A DNA stretch of 64,000 nucleotides from Epiperipatus broadwayi (GCA_028023455.1 JAQFVV010000030.1:9636876-9700875); one strand, 5' to 3'. Positions 1 to 11,705 are shown, counted from the stretch's first letter. Made by a program: numbers and translations. Notes: generated from the sequence alone by a model not told the origin.

Positions 1-518
1 AATGAGTTTATTGCCTTTTTATACATGAGCTTAAGATCAAGAAAACACCATGGTCTTTCTTATCAATGGCCTGATAGTTTATAATTTAAATATTAGTTCA
101 ATTTTCTTAGGACAGGGAGAATGGATGTGTGAATATTTTTTAGATATTTATAAACATGACAGATAAAACTAAATTATAACCATATTCTGAGAAATCAGTA
201 AAGTCATCAGTCGTGATAGCTTGATGGTCAAAGGCAAAGATTACTAAGAATCCCCACAATTCAGCCTGCCGTTTGATGCTGATTTTTTTATTTATTATCC
301 AAAGTTGCAGCTCATTTTCAAATGAAGGAAAATTATATGAATTTGAATAACTAATCGATATTAAATGAGATATCGCTAGATTTTGTGAAGTTAGAATAAG
401 TGAAGAGACAGTTGACCTGAAAAGTGGACATGTACTTTACTACAAAAATACAATATTGGAAGTTTAAATGAAATAAAATTTAATTGTGAAAATTGACACT
501 ATATTTGAGAGCAAGATT

Positions 519-608
519 GGATTGGTGGCCTGGCAGTTGGCATGGCTGCTTTCTGGGCAGCTGGCCTGGATTTGCTTCCCGGTCAACACATTTGACATAT
601 AAAAAAAA
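519..608 (+). mobile_element. tRNA-derived SINE, copy 1 (diverged)
   Basis: A GC-rich island in AT-rich DNA, starting ATTGGTGG and holding a box-B-like GGATTTGCTTCC, a 3' end TTTGACATAT and an A8 tail. Position by position it aligns with the tRNA-like elements at 24.2, 40.9, 47.6 and 61.0 kb. It sits inside LINE copy 1. I see no clean target-site duplication. Confidence 0.6.
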
Positions 609-1428
609 GACAGGATTAGTTATTTCACTCAATGTTAAGATACCAAATACCAATAATTTAGGTTTATGCTCCAATAAGTTTTGTAAAAAAGTAAAGATTT
701 TTTATTTAGATGTACAAAGTGCATTGGATCAAACCAAAAACATTTTGAAATTGTCATGAAAGTTTGCAATAACAAAATTAAAAAATATTTGAAAGATAAA
801 AGTGCTGTGGGTAAATTTGGTTATAGTAATGAATGTGAGAGAGAATACAGACTTGTGGAATTTGTTGAAAAAAAGAAAGTTTGTTTATTATGAATTCTTT
901 CTTTGAAAAAAAAAATGCTAAATGAAAATGGTCATGGAAATATCCAAATGAAAGTACATAAGAATTGCATTATATTTAACTATCAAAACATATCTATTTT
1001 AAAATTGCATGTTTTAATCAGACTCTATACCAGGAAGTGATTATCAATTAGTGATATGTAAAATACAGTATATGTTAATATAAAATTAGAAAAGATGAAA
1101 ACTATTAAAAAAGAATAGTATTGTTAGTTGCTATTCTCATCTTCCAATGAAATTAAAGAAGTTGAAAATTATTCTAAAATATTGACAGTCATTGACAATT
1201 GTTTAAATATAACATTTCAATAAGAAAATAACTAATACTCTATTAAGATCTGTAACCAAGATAGTTGGTATGAAAATGCAGAAATTCACATTAAATTTTT
1301 AATTAAGACAAGATAATTTATGAAGAAAAGAAAGAATACAAAAATATTTAAAAATAATCCATTAAGAAAAATATTTAGATTTCTGTAAAATGGTACAGGA
1401 AGAATTAATATTAATATAAATAAATATG

Positions 1429-1503
1429 CATCACATGATCACATCCATTGATTACTCTGTTTAGCACAGGTGGCAATACTGTATGGAGAGTTTTGCTCTG
1501 TTT
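1429..1503 (-). mobile_element. Family A foldback element, internally deleted (75 bp)
   Basis: The insertion joins one family A end (CATCACATGATCAC) directly to the last part of the ribozyme arm and the other end (GTTTTGCTCTGTTT). It is flanked by a perfect 13-bp direct repeat, ATAAATAAATATG, at 1416-1428 and 1504-1516, so it inserted as this short form or shrank without losing its ends. It lies inside LINE copy 1. The hammerhead core is absent. Confidence 0.75.
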
Positions 1504-1730
1504 ATAAATAAATATGTCTATGAATGGGCAAGAAAAGCTTCAAAAATATAATACATCTTGATGTTGCAAGGAAAGTTGTTTCAGTAATAAGAAGAAAAGA
1601 TGGAACTATTAATAATAAAATGGATGAAATCATGAACAAGTTCTATAAAGAATTATATAGTAATAAGAATTTTAAAAAAGTAAATTTGCATAACTGTTTT
1701 CTAAAAAATATTTTTAATTTACTTATTTAA

Positions 1731-2143
1731 ACATTCAAGGCACATATGATATAGGTTAAAACCTGTCTCTAAATTATTTACATGTAATTCCTGCGTGCTT
1801 AATAAATAATTACAACTTTACAATAGTTTATATATTTCCAGTATAAAAGTCGTAATATTAACTCATTGTAAGTCGCAAGATTTCCCAAAGGTTAATTTGT
1901 AGAGGAAATAGTGGACTTAAACAGTGAAGAGAACAACAGCTTCACACTCCCAAATCAAGATGCTTTAGATTGGCCTACATAAGTGGAAAGTTAGGTTAAA
2001 GATAAGATGGACACTCTTATCTTTGTAAAAGTTGCTATCTTGTGTCAAGGTTTGAGAGGTCCCTCAATCAGCAAATAATGATATTGGTTGACTATTATAA
2101 ACATTCAAGGTCCATATGATATAGGTTAAAGCCTGTCTCTAAA
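1731..2143. repeat. 43-bp direct repeats 370 bp apart
   Basis: Positions 1731-1773 and 2101-2143 are nearly identical (ACATTCAAGG, then a CATATGATATAGGTTAAA core and CCTGTCTCTAAA), with about three differences. The 327 bp between them have no recognisable coding content. It could be a short LTR-like element or a segmental duplication; nothing decides between these. Confidence 0.5.
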
Positions 2144-2678
2144 ATATTAAACAGAAATTGTAAATGAAATAATTTTATTTAATTTTAAAAATTAAATATA
2201 TTTAAAATTGTAATGAAATTATTATATGAAAAAGAGTTAAAAAATGTATTGTAAATAATATTATTTAAGTATTTAATAAATTTAAAAAAATATGATAATA
2301 TTAAAGCATGTATTTTAAGAATACTTTGTTAAAAGTCAAAAAATGGGAGAAACCTACAATTATTATCATGAAGACAAAAATAATGTATAGGATAAATCCT
2401 TAAAAGCAGTAGACCAATCTGTCTGGGCTATCAAAAATATATGCACTCCACCTCTGCTGTATAAGTATTTACATAATTTAAAATAATACAAAAACTATGG
2501 AAATGAAATTAAACCACTAAACACCACATGATCACCATTTCTTATGCTTGCTCATAACTGTTATTAAAACAGGGAAAACTCTCCATAGAGTAGTGCCACT
2601 CAGTAAAATTCAGAGTAATCGATGGATGCCAGAAGGCTTGTGCATAAAATCCCTATCTAATGCCTACTCATCCAATAT

Positions 2679-2718
2679 CCCCAGACTAGTTTTTAGCTTG
2701 TGACTTTTGTCAGTGAGG
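2679..2718 (-). ncRNA. Hammerhead ribozyme motif, family A, decayed
   Basis: Minus-strand copy in the left arm. The conserved CUGAUGA has become CUGACAA and GAAA has become AAAA, so cleavage is not expected. Stem I strands CCUCA and UGGGG are still present. Confidence 0.55.
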
Positions 2719-2935
2719 AGTCTTGGATCTGAGAGCACTGCACCTAGATCTTAGGATATAGTGCAACCCTCCAGCAACCACCTTTTATCTCTATTTAACT
2801 ACAAGCTATGAGTTTAAAATTGAAAACACAATAATATTTTCAATCCAAGCTCATTAGCTTATATAGTCATATAGTTCTGCTGGAGGGTTGCATTAGATCC
2901 TAAGATCTAGGTGCAGTGCTCTCAGATCTAAGGTT

Positions 2936-2975
2936 CCTCACTGATGAAAGCCACAAGCTAGAAACTAATCTGGGG
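2936..2975 (+). ncRNA. Hammerhead ribozyme motif, family A
   Basis: Order of parts: CCUCA (stem I), CUGAUGA at 2941-2947, short stem II AGC/GCU, GAAA at 2961-2964, a short stem III segment, then AUC as cleavage triplet and UGGGG (stem I). Stem I has five pairs including one G-U. The family triplet is GUC; here it is AUC, still within the NUH rule. Stem II has an A-A mismatch at its base, a family trait that weakens the call. Cleavage would fall after 2970. Confidence 0.6.
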
Positions 2976-3084
2976 ATATTGGATGAGTAGGCAATATATA
3001 GGGATTTTATGCACAAGCCTTCTGGTATCCATTGCACTGAGTGGTACTACTTTATGGAGAATTTTGCCTGTTTGAAATAAAATT

Positions 3085-3913
3085 AAGTTAATAAAAATTG
3101 TATTTCTGTTAAACTATTTTTATTTAAATAATTTTGTATCTGTAATGAATATTAGCTTTACTTAAGAATAAAAATTCACTACATCAACATTTGATTCTAT
3201 TAATTATACTTTAATTTTATGCCCTGAAGAAATGAATAGAGCACTTTCATCATGTATTATATAAGCAGATGAGTTTTCTGGAACTTTATAATGCAGTATG
3301 AAGTAATCTTATTTATTTAAACAAATATATTTTTGATTATATTAAGCCAAATCAATGTTTCTGATATCATTACAAAAACAATTGCCTGAATATAATTGAC
3401 AGCATTTATGAATAAAAATACTAGTTTACAATTATTGCATGCATTATATATAAATAAATATCAGTAATGATGCTATTATATAATGTTGTTTTGTTTTGAA
3501 CCAACATAAAAATATACTTAAAACTGTTACATATAATAGGTGAATGATTTTATGTAATTATTAAAATATAATATAGCTTTAATATGTGAAGGTTGATTTT
3601 GCTAAATTTAATTGATATTTAAATGAGTTTAAATATTTACATTTATCTAATTAAGATTGAAAAGAATTTAATTAAGAAACTCAAAGTTCTACAATGATTT
3701 GATAAAGTTGTGTAAGATTGTTTTATCATCTATCTTTTATATTCATATATTCCAAGTTGGATGTATATAGTTGCTTATGTTTTAATTATGTCCAAACTTT
3801 ACAATGCAATTGCTTGTGCATTATTGTAATTATTTAAAAAACGAATGTTATGTCTTGATTGACTTATATTTCTTAGAAATCTACAAATAGAAAATATGAG
3901 TAGTTGGTATAAG

Positions 3914-4001
<88 letters not shown>

Positions 4002-5776
4002 AAGAGTAAAATACGAGAAGGAATAATGGGGAAACCATGAATGATGCTAAGATGGCTAAGATAAACTGCCTTATTATATTAGAAGTCTAATAGCAAAAAA
4101 TTGTGTATAATGATTTTCATGAGTATGATGCTCATTTTTAATTATTTAATACAAAAAGGTGTATATATTGTACCAACTTGGTAAGATATTGACAAAAGAT
4201 GTAAAGTAAAAAAAAATTATAGGTCATTGATTTAATTATGAATTACAGTTTTGTAATTGGAAAGTGATATTATATCTAATTTTAGATTATTAGGGAAACA
4301 CATTTAAATACAAAAGGGTAATATTTTACAACTTGTTTTTATTTTTATCCTTTTAAAAAATAATTAATGATTGATTTTTTATTATTTTTAACTTTCTTGT
4401 TTTCATGTGAATTACTTCATTTTTCATTAATTTACCCCTAATGAAAATTTCTGCAAGCTTTACACTGTAACATGCGTATTTTCCTATATAAGTTATAATA
4501 TAAAATTTTAGTTTGAAAAAAATTTCATAGTTAGTAAGAAAATCAAAAAAATTCTTCAAGACAATGGAATTTAGCTTCTCCCTGACAAGTATATCTATTA
4601 TATTATGATACATGTCACAATTTTTATAGTATGTTTTAAAGAAAATGGTTGGAATAATTAAAGATGTGTTTATTTGCAAATATTATTACAATTTTAGATA
4701 TTTTTAAACAATAATTTACACAATATTTATTAGATATCAAAAATATAAATTATTAATAATTTATTTTGAATGGAAATATTTTATTTTCAAAAATAAAACA
4801 TTATATTAGCGAACAATGCAAATACGGCCTAAAGCAAGTATACTTAGAAGATTAATTTTCTACATAAGCAATCTAATTATAATAATGAGTATAAAAATAT
4901 TATTTTGCTATAAATATTGAAAAATTTTAAACTTTTAAGAGAAATAAATAAACATTTGTTCAAGATTTTTTTAAAAAAATCACAAATAATGAAGATTTGG
5001 TTGATTTTGAAAAATAAAAAAAATCTTTTTAGAAATGATGACATTTAATCTTTTTGTTTTGATTATGAATTCATTTTTTAAATATTTATAGAAAAAAATG
5101 TAAAGATTTAAAATTTATTTCAGTAGTAAACAAAAATATTTATCAAATAAAGTTAAATTTATTATTTTATGATAAATAATAATAGTTTAAGCTTAAATTT
5201 TACATAGAATATGAGAACAAAAAAAACGATGAAATATAGGAAATGTCAAATGGTTAAAATAATATAATATTGTAATTTATTCATATGTTAAAATTTTACC
5301 ATAAAGTTATGTAAAAATTTAAAGATATGTATTTTTTATTAATAACAATAGGTTTAGATGTATAACAAAGTACATTTTCCTATGTGTGTATAAATATATG
5401 TATGCATGTGTGTTATTATTTTTAAATAATAACACAAATGTTGTATAAGATTTTGAGATTACAAATATTTTTAAGACTAATATTTGCTATTCCAAAGTAT
5501 CTTGTCTATAACTGTAATTTAAAAGTAAACAAGGTGTTTTTAATTATTATTTAAAAAGAAATTTAAAGGTCTTTATTATTATTATTATTTTTAAAATATT
5601 CTGTTGACATTAAAAGAAGACATGTTGTCAAAGATGCCAATCTGTGTTCAAGTGATCTTAATAATCACTCAGTGAAACTAAAAGTGTAAATGTCAAGTTA
5701 TTAGTTGGTAATCCCATTTTTATGTAAATAATATAAATAAGTCTGTGACTTTAAGTTGACTCTCTTACTTATTGTT
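3085..5776. other. AT-rich DNA without recognisable genes
   Basis: I see no coding signal. The stretch holds a (TA)n run of about 80 bp at 3916-3997 and short ATT runs near 5576-5590. A 108-codon minus-strand frame at 4353-4679 has AT-driven composition and no recognisable motif. Confidence 0.6.
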
Positions 5777-5787
5777 TATATATATGA

Positions 5788-6199
5788 CAAACAAAAACAA
5801 GTTACTCACGTAACCTGCTATCACTTGTTATTTATGTTCAAAAGATGGCGCTTTACCAAAACCACTGAACAAGTGTAAAATTTGTTTACATAAACGAAAA
5901 AAGAGTCAGAATTAACTACCTCTTTTATTTGCTCACCCCCAGATCAGCTGATTTCAAGCCGGTCTGAAAAATTCACGCTTGCAATCTGATAGAAACGTTT
6001 TGCATAAACACTTGAGAGTCAGTGTTTAGATCTAGTTTCTATACTCTATCCCTCACTGAGGAGAGCAAACCAGCTTGAAATCAGCTGCTCTGGGGGTGAG
6101 CAAATGAAAGAGGTAGTTAATTCTGACTCTTTTTTCGTTTATGTAAACAAATTTTACACTTGTTCGGTGGTTTTGGTAAAGCGCCATCTTTTGAACATA
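5788..6199. mobile_element. Family D foldback element (412 bp)
   Basis: Inverted arms of about 125 bp (5834-5959 and 6073-6198) start ATGTTCAAAAGATGGCGC and are almost perfect complements. A possible 11-bp TSD, TATATATATGA, flanks it at 5777-5787 and 6200-6210, but it is simple sequence. The right arm with the adjoining centre holds a hammerhead motif; the left arm is cut off before its CUGAUGA part. Related copies are at 15404-15812 and at the window's right end. Confidence 0.75.
6050..6096 (+). ncRNA. Hammerhead ribozyme motif, family D
   Basis: CCCUCA, CUGAGGA at 6056-6062, stem II GAGC/GCUU (four pairs, one G-U) with loop AAACCA, GAAA at 6077-6080, stem III AUCAGCUGCU, triplet CUC ending at 6090, then UGGGGG. 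Stem I is six pairs. The core differs from CUGAUGA only at position 7, which tolerates any base in known hammerheads. Stem III has one mismatch here; the left arm keeps the fully palindromic AUCAGCUGAU. Confidence 0.68.
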
Positions 6200-6210
6200 T
6201 ATATATATGA

Positions 6211-6889
6211 TGTACTTCTAATAATTCAATTAATATAATGCATTAAACATTAAATGTTTTAAAATATATGTATATATTTAAAAATATATATTATAGATAA
6301 CATTATGAATAACTAGTCAGAAAAGTTTGATGTTTATTCCCAAGAGTAACATATAAATCTTTGGAGAATCTTTAAAATAACAACTGAAATGGGATTTATT
6401 ATATAAGAGCATTCTGAAAATTTTTTTAAATGCTTGTTTAAAAATTAAAGTGAATATATATATATATGTACATCTAATATATATATATGCCAATAAATAA
6501 ATCAGTAATTTTCCAAGGATTTAAAATAATATTAATCAGGTAATGGAATAATTCTTTTTTTTAAAAGAATGTTGAAAAAGTTTGGCCTACTACATGTTTA
6601 TATCAACTAATGGAATAATTAAAAGTTATAAAAATGTTAATGAAGTGTTGACTGTAAATCTATATATGTGCCTGCTGATGGAATAGTAATATACCAGTAA
6701 TAAAATGATAACTGTCCAACAAATAGAATAATTAATAATTAGAAATGTTAAAATTTAACCATGGAAGTTAATACCTACCTGCATCTGTATGCATAAGTGT
6801 GTAAAAATGAACCAATAATTAACAAGCATATATGATAATATCTCTGAATGTGATAATCATCATTTTAAGAAGGAAAAATAATCATTGAT
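6211..6889. other. AT-rich DNA, nothing recognised
   Basis: Short (TA)n runs only; no coding or RNA gene signal seen. Confidence 0.5.
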
Positions 6890-7052
6890 ATCAGAAATTT
6901 TTATAATCAGTTTAATATTTGGATACACATATAATTTGTATACTTGGAGTTTAGATGTAATTATAGGGAATTTTAAAATCCTTTCATCTATCCACTCTAT
7001 CTCATATACCTGATACACATGGCAACACACAAGTGTAAAAGATAAATAATCT

Positions 7053-7094
7053 CTAATATGTATATTTTGTGCTGAATGAGCACTCATCAGTTGG
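7053..7094 (-). ncRNA. Hammerhead ribozyme motif, family B, one core change
   Basis: CCAA, CUGAUGA and stem II GUGCU/AGCAC are intact, but the G of GAAA is A. That base is essential in known hammerheads, so this copy should be inactive. Confidence 0.65.
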
Positions 7095-7690
7095 TCCAGA
7101 TCATCATCTCCCATGCACATATATTTTTTTAGTCCTCGGTTTATATTAAGATGGAAAATCTTCAAACTTTAATGGTTATGCTTTAATCTATTCCATCTTT
7201 CAACTCTTCAGCTATCCATATCATTGAAAATCTGATGAGAATGCCCAAATCTATTGGTCATGCCGATTTTATTGTCATGCTCATGTTGACTTTAAATCAA
7301 TCTCACTATTTATGTGTATCAGTTGTATGAGATAGAGTGGATAGCTAAAAGGAGATTGAAAGTCTGTTTTCACATCCCCTATAATTATATGTAAATTCCA
7401 AGTATATAAATTATATTAGTATCCAAATATTATACATTCAGCCTGTATCCTGCCATCTTTCTTCTGTGTATTTGAATAAACATGAGGGGTCAGATTGACT
7501 TAAAGTCAATGTGAGCATAACAATAATATTGACATCAACAAAAAAATTAGGCATTCCATCATATTTGCAATGGTATAGATGGATGAAGAGTTGAAGGGTG
7601 GAATAGATTGAAGCCTGTCTGTTAAAGCTTGAAGATTTGCTATTTTAATATAAACTGACCATTTATTATATATATGTGTGTGTGTTTGGA

Positions 7691-7734
7691 CCAACTGATG
7701 AGTGCTAGTTCAGCATGAAATATGTATATTGAGA
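7691..7734 (+). ncRNA. Hammerhead ribozyme motif, family B, intact core
   Basis: CCAA, CUGAUGA at 7695-7701, stem II GUGCU/AGCAU with loop AGUUC, GAAA at 7717-7720, then stem III from AUAUGUAU and the UA|UUGA junction. Stem III is three pairs closed by a two-base loop, too tight for an efficient monomer. Stem I is CCAA/UUGA, three pairs plus a C-A mismatch. Confidence 0.7.
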
Positions 7735-7870
7735 TCATTTATCTTTTACTCATGTGTGTAGTCATGTGTATCGGTTATATGAGATAGAGTGAATAGCTGA
7801 AAGAAGCTTGAAAGTCTGTGTTCAAATCCCTTATAAATATAATCAGCTTAATAAACTTCAAATATTCTAA

Positions 7871-9042
7871 AGAGATATACTTTTCTTTTATTTGATTATG
7901 GTACTTCAAAATATTTGATTCTCTTGATGAGTTTGAAACTTAAGAAAGAAACTTAAAGAGCAATAGAACTCTTGGTGATAAATATTATTATTATTATTTA
8001 TATAGGTTGTAGAGTCTATTTATGAATTATTGTTATTATGGATAGTTTAAAATAATGTTTATGTCTAGAACCACTTTGATAGTAACCAATACAATATATG
8101 ATATCTTTATTGTAACATATTCATTATTTTTCTATTGTTCATTTTGTAAATAAATTATTTATTAAATCTGAATTGTTAAGTTAATAGATTTATGATATCA
8201 GAATTATAATTTATACTTTTATTATAAACATAAACACATAAAATCTAATTAATAAAGTAATGTAAATTTTATTGTTATAATAGAATGCAGCAATAATTAA
8301 AAGTTAATCTAATATTTTCATGAACACGCATTAGTATAAAAGCTATTAATAAATTCTTGCAATAAAATTTTATATAATTATTAAGCTTAATATTTTCATA
8401 CATTCCTAAGTACAAGATAAATTTACCACAGCAACAAATAAATTATTTATGAATGAATATCAAGGAAAATATATTAATAAATTTTAAATATTATTTCAAC
8501 ATAGATTTTGAATTGTTTTATTAATAAAGCTTGTTTAATCTTTGTTTGTTTTATTCTATTACAGATTTAATTTATTCAACTAGTACAGCATTATTAATTT
8601 TTAGTTAGTATATTTATTTCATTACATATTTGTATTATACAACTATTACTATTTAAATGTTAACTTTACAATTTATAGAGTATTAAAGTAAACAGTCCAT
8701 ATGATCACTAATTCTATTATAGATTTTAATAATCATTGTGCTAGTATTTCATTATAATGAAAGGTTAATTAAGTCTTTCTTTATTTCGTACAACTTTAGA
8801 TTTAGCTTGTTCAAAGACGTAGGACATTAATAAGAATTAGCATTCTCATGTTCTTAATCGTATCTGTATAAATTTGGCGTTTAGAGCTAGGGCATACAAA
8901 TAGTCTTTTTATTAGTTTTATCTCATTGGCATCCTCACTTTGGGTCTTTGAAGAGTCTCTTCCTTTTGTTCCTTCTATACTGTTACAATATATATATATG
9001 TAAAAGTTTTTTATTTATTAATATTATTAAAGCATGTGTACG
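7871..9042. other. AT-rich DNA, nothing recognised
   Basis: No gene, RNA gene or repeat of known type seen. Confidence 0.5.
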
Positions 9043-9054
9043 CACTTATCAAGT

Positions 9055-9083
9055 AGTATGGAGAGTTTTGGCTGTTTTAATAA
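9055..9083 (+). mobile_element. 29-bp family A fragment between direct repeats
   Basis: Contains only the end of the family A arm (AGTATGGAGAGTTTTG and GCTGTTTTAATAA), yet it is bounded by a perfect 12-bp direct repeat, CACTTATCAAGT, at 9043-9054 and 9084-9095. This is either the smallest insertion of the family or a deletion product that left the TSD. Confidence 0.6.
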
Positions 9084-9095
9084 CACTTATCAAGT

Positions 9096-10150
9096 TTCTT
9101 TTTCTTTTCTATTTTTTTTTCTCTCTTTTTTAAAATTTTATTCCTCAGCATTTATCTAATTGTCTGCAAGATTAATTCTTATTTACAAAATAATTTTAAT
9201 ATAAATTTTATTAATTATATTTTATCATTATCTTCATTACTGGATAGGAGGTTAATTTCTTTTATCATAAATCTACGTACTAATCCGTAAATAATCTTTA
9301 CATTTCCAGTGATTAATCTCATTTGCACGCAAATTGTAATACATTACAGTCATTATGACAGAAACTCACATCAGGTTATATTTAATTAATTTTTTAATGA
9401 TTTAAGTAATACTTATCTTAATTAGAACTTTTGAGTACATATTTGATATTTTTGGAGAGAAGGGAGATCGATGTATTTTAAACAGTTTTTTCTCTAAAAT
9501 TTAATTTTATACAAATGATTTTTATTTGTATATATATTTTTTTTATCTATTAGATTGATTTGATAAATTTCCTTGATGAACAAACAATAATAAAAACAAA
9601 CTATTCATTTGTTCATAGAGTTAGTTTTTTTTTTGTTGATATATTTTTAATGCAAATTATATTTTTAAAAAATGCAACAGAAAAGTAACACTTTAAATTC
9701 TCAAGTTATTAATAAAAAAACAAATATCAATAAACATAGTAAAAATGTTTGCTGAAACTAAGAAAATTATTGAGGCTGAAACAATAAAGGAATCGATTAT
9801 TTCCAATTTATATATATAGATTTATGTATGAGCACGCACACACACATATACATAGTGAAATGAATAATGTCATTCATTTTAGAGTTGATCATATAGCCTT
9901 CCACATGGTTATGAGCAGGTTTTCAGAATTATGAGGGGTGCTAATAAAAATAGCATTCAGAAGTGTCCCAATACTATATAAAAAAGAATAAATGGTTTGA
10001 AATAAAGTGGGTAATATTCAAATGTTAGAATAAATTATTATACGTCACATTTTAAAATAATGTAATAAATAGGTTTGTGATAATATGTTTGACTATTTTC
10101 ATAATCTATTAGTAAATGTCGAAAGTATAGAAAATTTTAAACTTTACAAA
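9096..10150. other. AT-rich DNA, nothing recognised
   Basis: A pyrimidine-rich tract at 9095-9135 and scattered poly-A and poly-T; no coding signal. Confidence 0.5.
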
Positions 10151-10295
10151 CAACTTCAAAACATCACATGTTCACCATTCCATATGCTTACACATGTTGT
10201 TAATAACAATACAATGCAATGCGGTATGGCTTCTCCTTTAATGAAGTCAGGAATCTCTCATCCACTAACCCTGTGCTGTTATCTATCTCCATAAT
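10151..10295. repeat. Family A terminus joined to a second dispersed repeat
   Basis: Positions 10155-10215 resemble the family A outer end (CATCACATG-TCACCATT, TATGCTT, GTTAATAAC). Positions 10220-10290, starting TATGGCTTCTCCTTTAATGA, match a block at 19675-19735. No function is visible. Confidence 0.45.
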
Positions 10296-10429
10296 AATTT
10301 TTCATTCATATATATATATCCAGAAAAAGATAATTGTTATCCATATCATTTATCTTTTTAATACCAGTTTTTTTTATATATATTTTCTATGATTTAAAGT
10401 CCGAACAGAAATCTATTTACTAATTTTGT

Positions 10430-11165
10430 CTTTATTTTGACAAATGAACATTAAGTGTCCCATTATGACCCAAGCATGACATTTTTCATTTTTAAATTTG
10501 TAGCTTTTCTACAGATGGTCTTTCTCTCTAAAACAATATCATGTATAGGCCTTATTTGTATTTGTTTGGTTTGAAGTTTCAGCTTCCATTTTCTTATCTG
10601 CCATTAGAAATTTCAATGTGTTTTTAGAGTTTTAGAATTCTGCAGCATTTTCCATAACTGATGCATGGATTTTCTCAGTTGCATATGTATATGTTAATTC
10701 CACTCATTCAGTAAAATTTGTCTTATCTTACTATCAGTCATTCCTATAACAGTTGATTGAGGAACATGCCATTTAGCTTGGTGTTTAAATCACATTCTTT
10801 AGCTAATGTTCTTAATTCCATGTCATAATTTTGGTATATTATCATATAGTGTCTGACTTATATTTCTAAATTTTAAGCATACCACCAGTATCAATATTGT
10901 AGATTTAAAATATGAGCTCAAATTCTCTTTTAATTCCTAATATGATGTTTGTTCAGGATGTTTCAGTTCACAGAGTCCATTAGTGATTTGCAGTACTTCT
11001 TTTCCAAACACCCACATAAGTGAGGCTACTTTTAATTTATCAACTATGCTATTAATGAACATATGTCTTTTTACATTTTCCACATAAATATGCCAACCTG
11101 CTGTGCAGTTTAATGAATAATATTTATGTAAGGTAATTTTCACTATACCATTCTCACACAAGGTA
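10430..11165 (-). pseudogene. Ty3/Gypsy-like gag relic with zinc-knuckle remnant
   Basis: Read on the minus strand from about 11161 leftwards, a capsid-like region (INSIVDKLKVASLMWVFGK, then E-L near 10937-11060) is followed, across frameshifts and stops, by ELRTLAKECDLNTKL (about 10780-10815), LTYTYATEKIHASV (about 10640-10690) and a C-terminal KFKNEKCHAW-IMGH (about 10455-10500). That end resembles the double CCHC knuckle of Gypsy Gag, with several cysteines replaced. Gag packages element RNA in the family. No protease or RT follows, so it is a fragment. The order of parts supports the call; individual matches are weak. Confidence 0.5.
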
Positions 11166-11372
11166 GGGACTGGTCTCTATCTGATTTTAACACACTATGG
11201 AGGAGTGTAATCATAAACATATGATCAGAAACATGTGAAAAAGATTTATGGTGTAATTTTGACTTCACCACTCTCACAGAAAATAGAAACTTGTCTCTAT
11301 TAAAATTTTTAATACCTTGTGAAGAGGTATAATCATAAAATATGTCCAAAGACATTTGAAAAAGACATGATC

Positions 11373-11413
11373 CCAAGATGCACATTTTGTGCTAACCAGA
11401 TCTCATCAGTTCC
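11373..11413 (-). ncRNA. Hammerhead motif, diverged family B, decayed
   Basis: CUGAUGA is intact, but GAAA is AAAA, stem II no longer pairs fully, and stem I has a G-G mismatch. Confidence 0.4.
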
Positions 11414-11663
11414 GCCCTGACCACACTCTCCTACACATACACTTTATCATTATTCAGTATATATAGATAACCTATAACTACAGTTTAATAGATGTGTCAA
11501 ACTTACTGCCCTCACAATTTTGACACAATGGAAATTCCATTGAATGGTTTGTGTAAAAGTTCTGAAGACAATAAGTTTGGCTCTTATAAATTAAACTGTA
11601 GTAATTAACTATCTAAATATACTAAACAATTATAAAGACATATCTAAGAGATTGTGGTCTGCT

Positions 11664-11705
11664 CCAAGTGATGAATGCTGGTTCAGCATCAAATATGCAT
11701 CTTGG
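11664..11705 (+). ncRNA. Hammerhead motif, diverged family B, decayed
   Basis: CCAA, then GUGAUGA (first C changed) at 11668-11674, stem II AUGCU/AGCAU with loop GGUUC, CAAA instead of GAAA, AUGCAU, C, UUGG. Stem II keeps five pairs although its first base pair differs from the family G-C, a paired change. Confidence 0.5.

Larger units (their letters stand above)
195..1730 (+). pseudogene. RTE-type LINE relic, copy 1 (endonuclease and linker)
   Basis: Eroded plus-strand copy of the same LINE found on the minus strand at 27.1-30.0 and 31.5-34.4 kb. The start of the AP-endonuclease-like domain is visible near 310-340, and the block with E-V-R then DLKSGHVLYY lies at about 382-450. Around 820-980 and 1025-1110 the reading resembles the endonuclease C-terminal part, including a GSDYQLV stretch where the family has SDH. 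The linker before the RT, including NKM-D near 1610-1650, follows. Stops and frameshifts are everywhere, so it is dead. A SINE (519-608) and a mini foldback element (1429-1503) interrupt it, so it is older than both. Homology was judged by eye from shared peptide stretches between the copies; boundaries are approximate. Confidence 0.7.
2511..3073. mobile_element. Family A foldback element with two opposed hammerhead motifs (563 bp)
   Basis: Two inverted arms, about 2565-2790 and 2875-3073, face each other across a spacer. The left end reads AAACCACTAAACACCACATG and the right end TTTTGCCTGTTT, the standard family ends. An 11-bp target-site duplication with one mismatch lies at 2500-2510 (GAAATGAAATT) and 3074-3084 (GAAATAAAATT). 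There is no ORF. The arms hold the hammerhead motifs annotated separately. Foldback shape with a TSD of more than 10 bp fits retroposition better than a cut-and-paste TIR transposon. Confidence 0.8.
6890..7870. mobile_element. Family B elements, inverted pair plus partial copy
   Basis: A minus-oriented arm (about 6900-7290) is followed by a partial plus copy (about 7310-7400) and a longer plus copy (about 7430-7860). Shared blocks include ACTCATCAGTTGGTCCAGAT, TGTGTATCAG then TATGAGATAGAG, and GAAAGTCTG. Both long copies carry a hammerhead motif at the same place. Edges are eroded and no TSD is clear. Confidence 0.65.

Noticed and set aside
3916-3997. CRISPR or satellite array
   Set aside because: It is a plain TA dinucleotide run; no array with regular repeats and unique spacers exists in the window.
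4353-4679. 108-codon minus-strand frame as a protein gene
   Set aside because: Composition is that of AT-rich noncoding DNA (Ile, Lys, Asn, Phe), with no motif, no splice context and no second copy.
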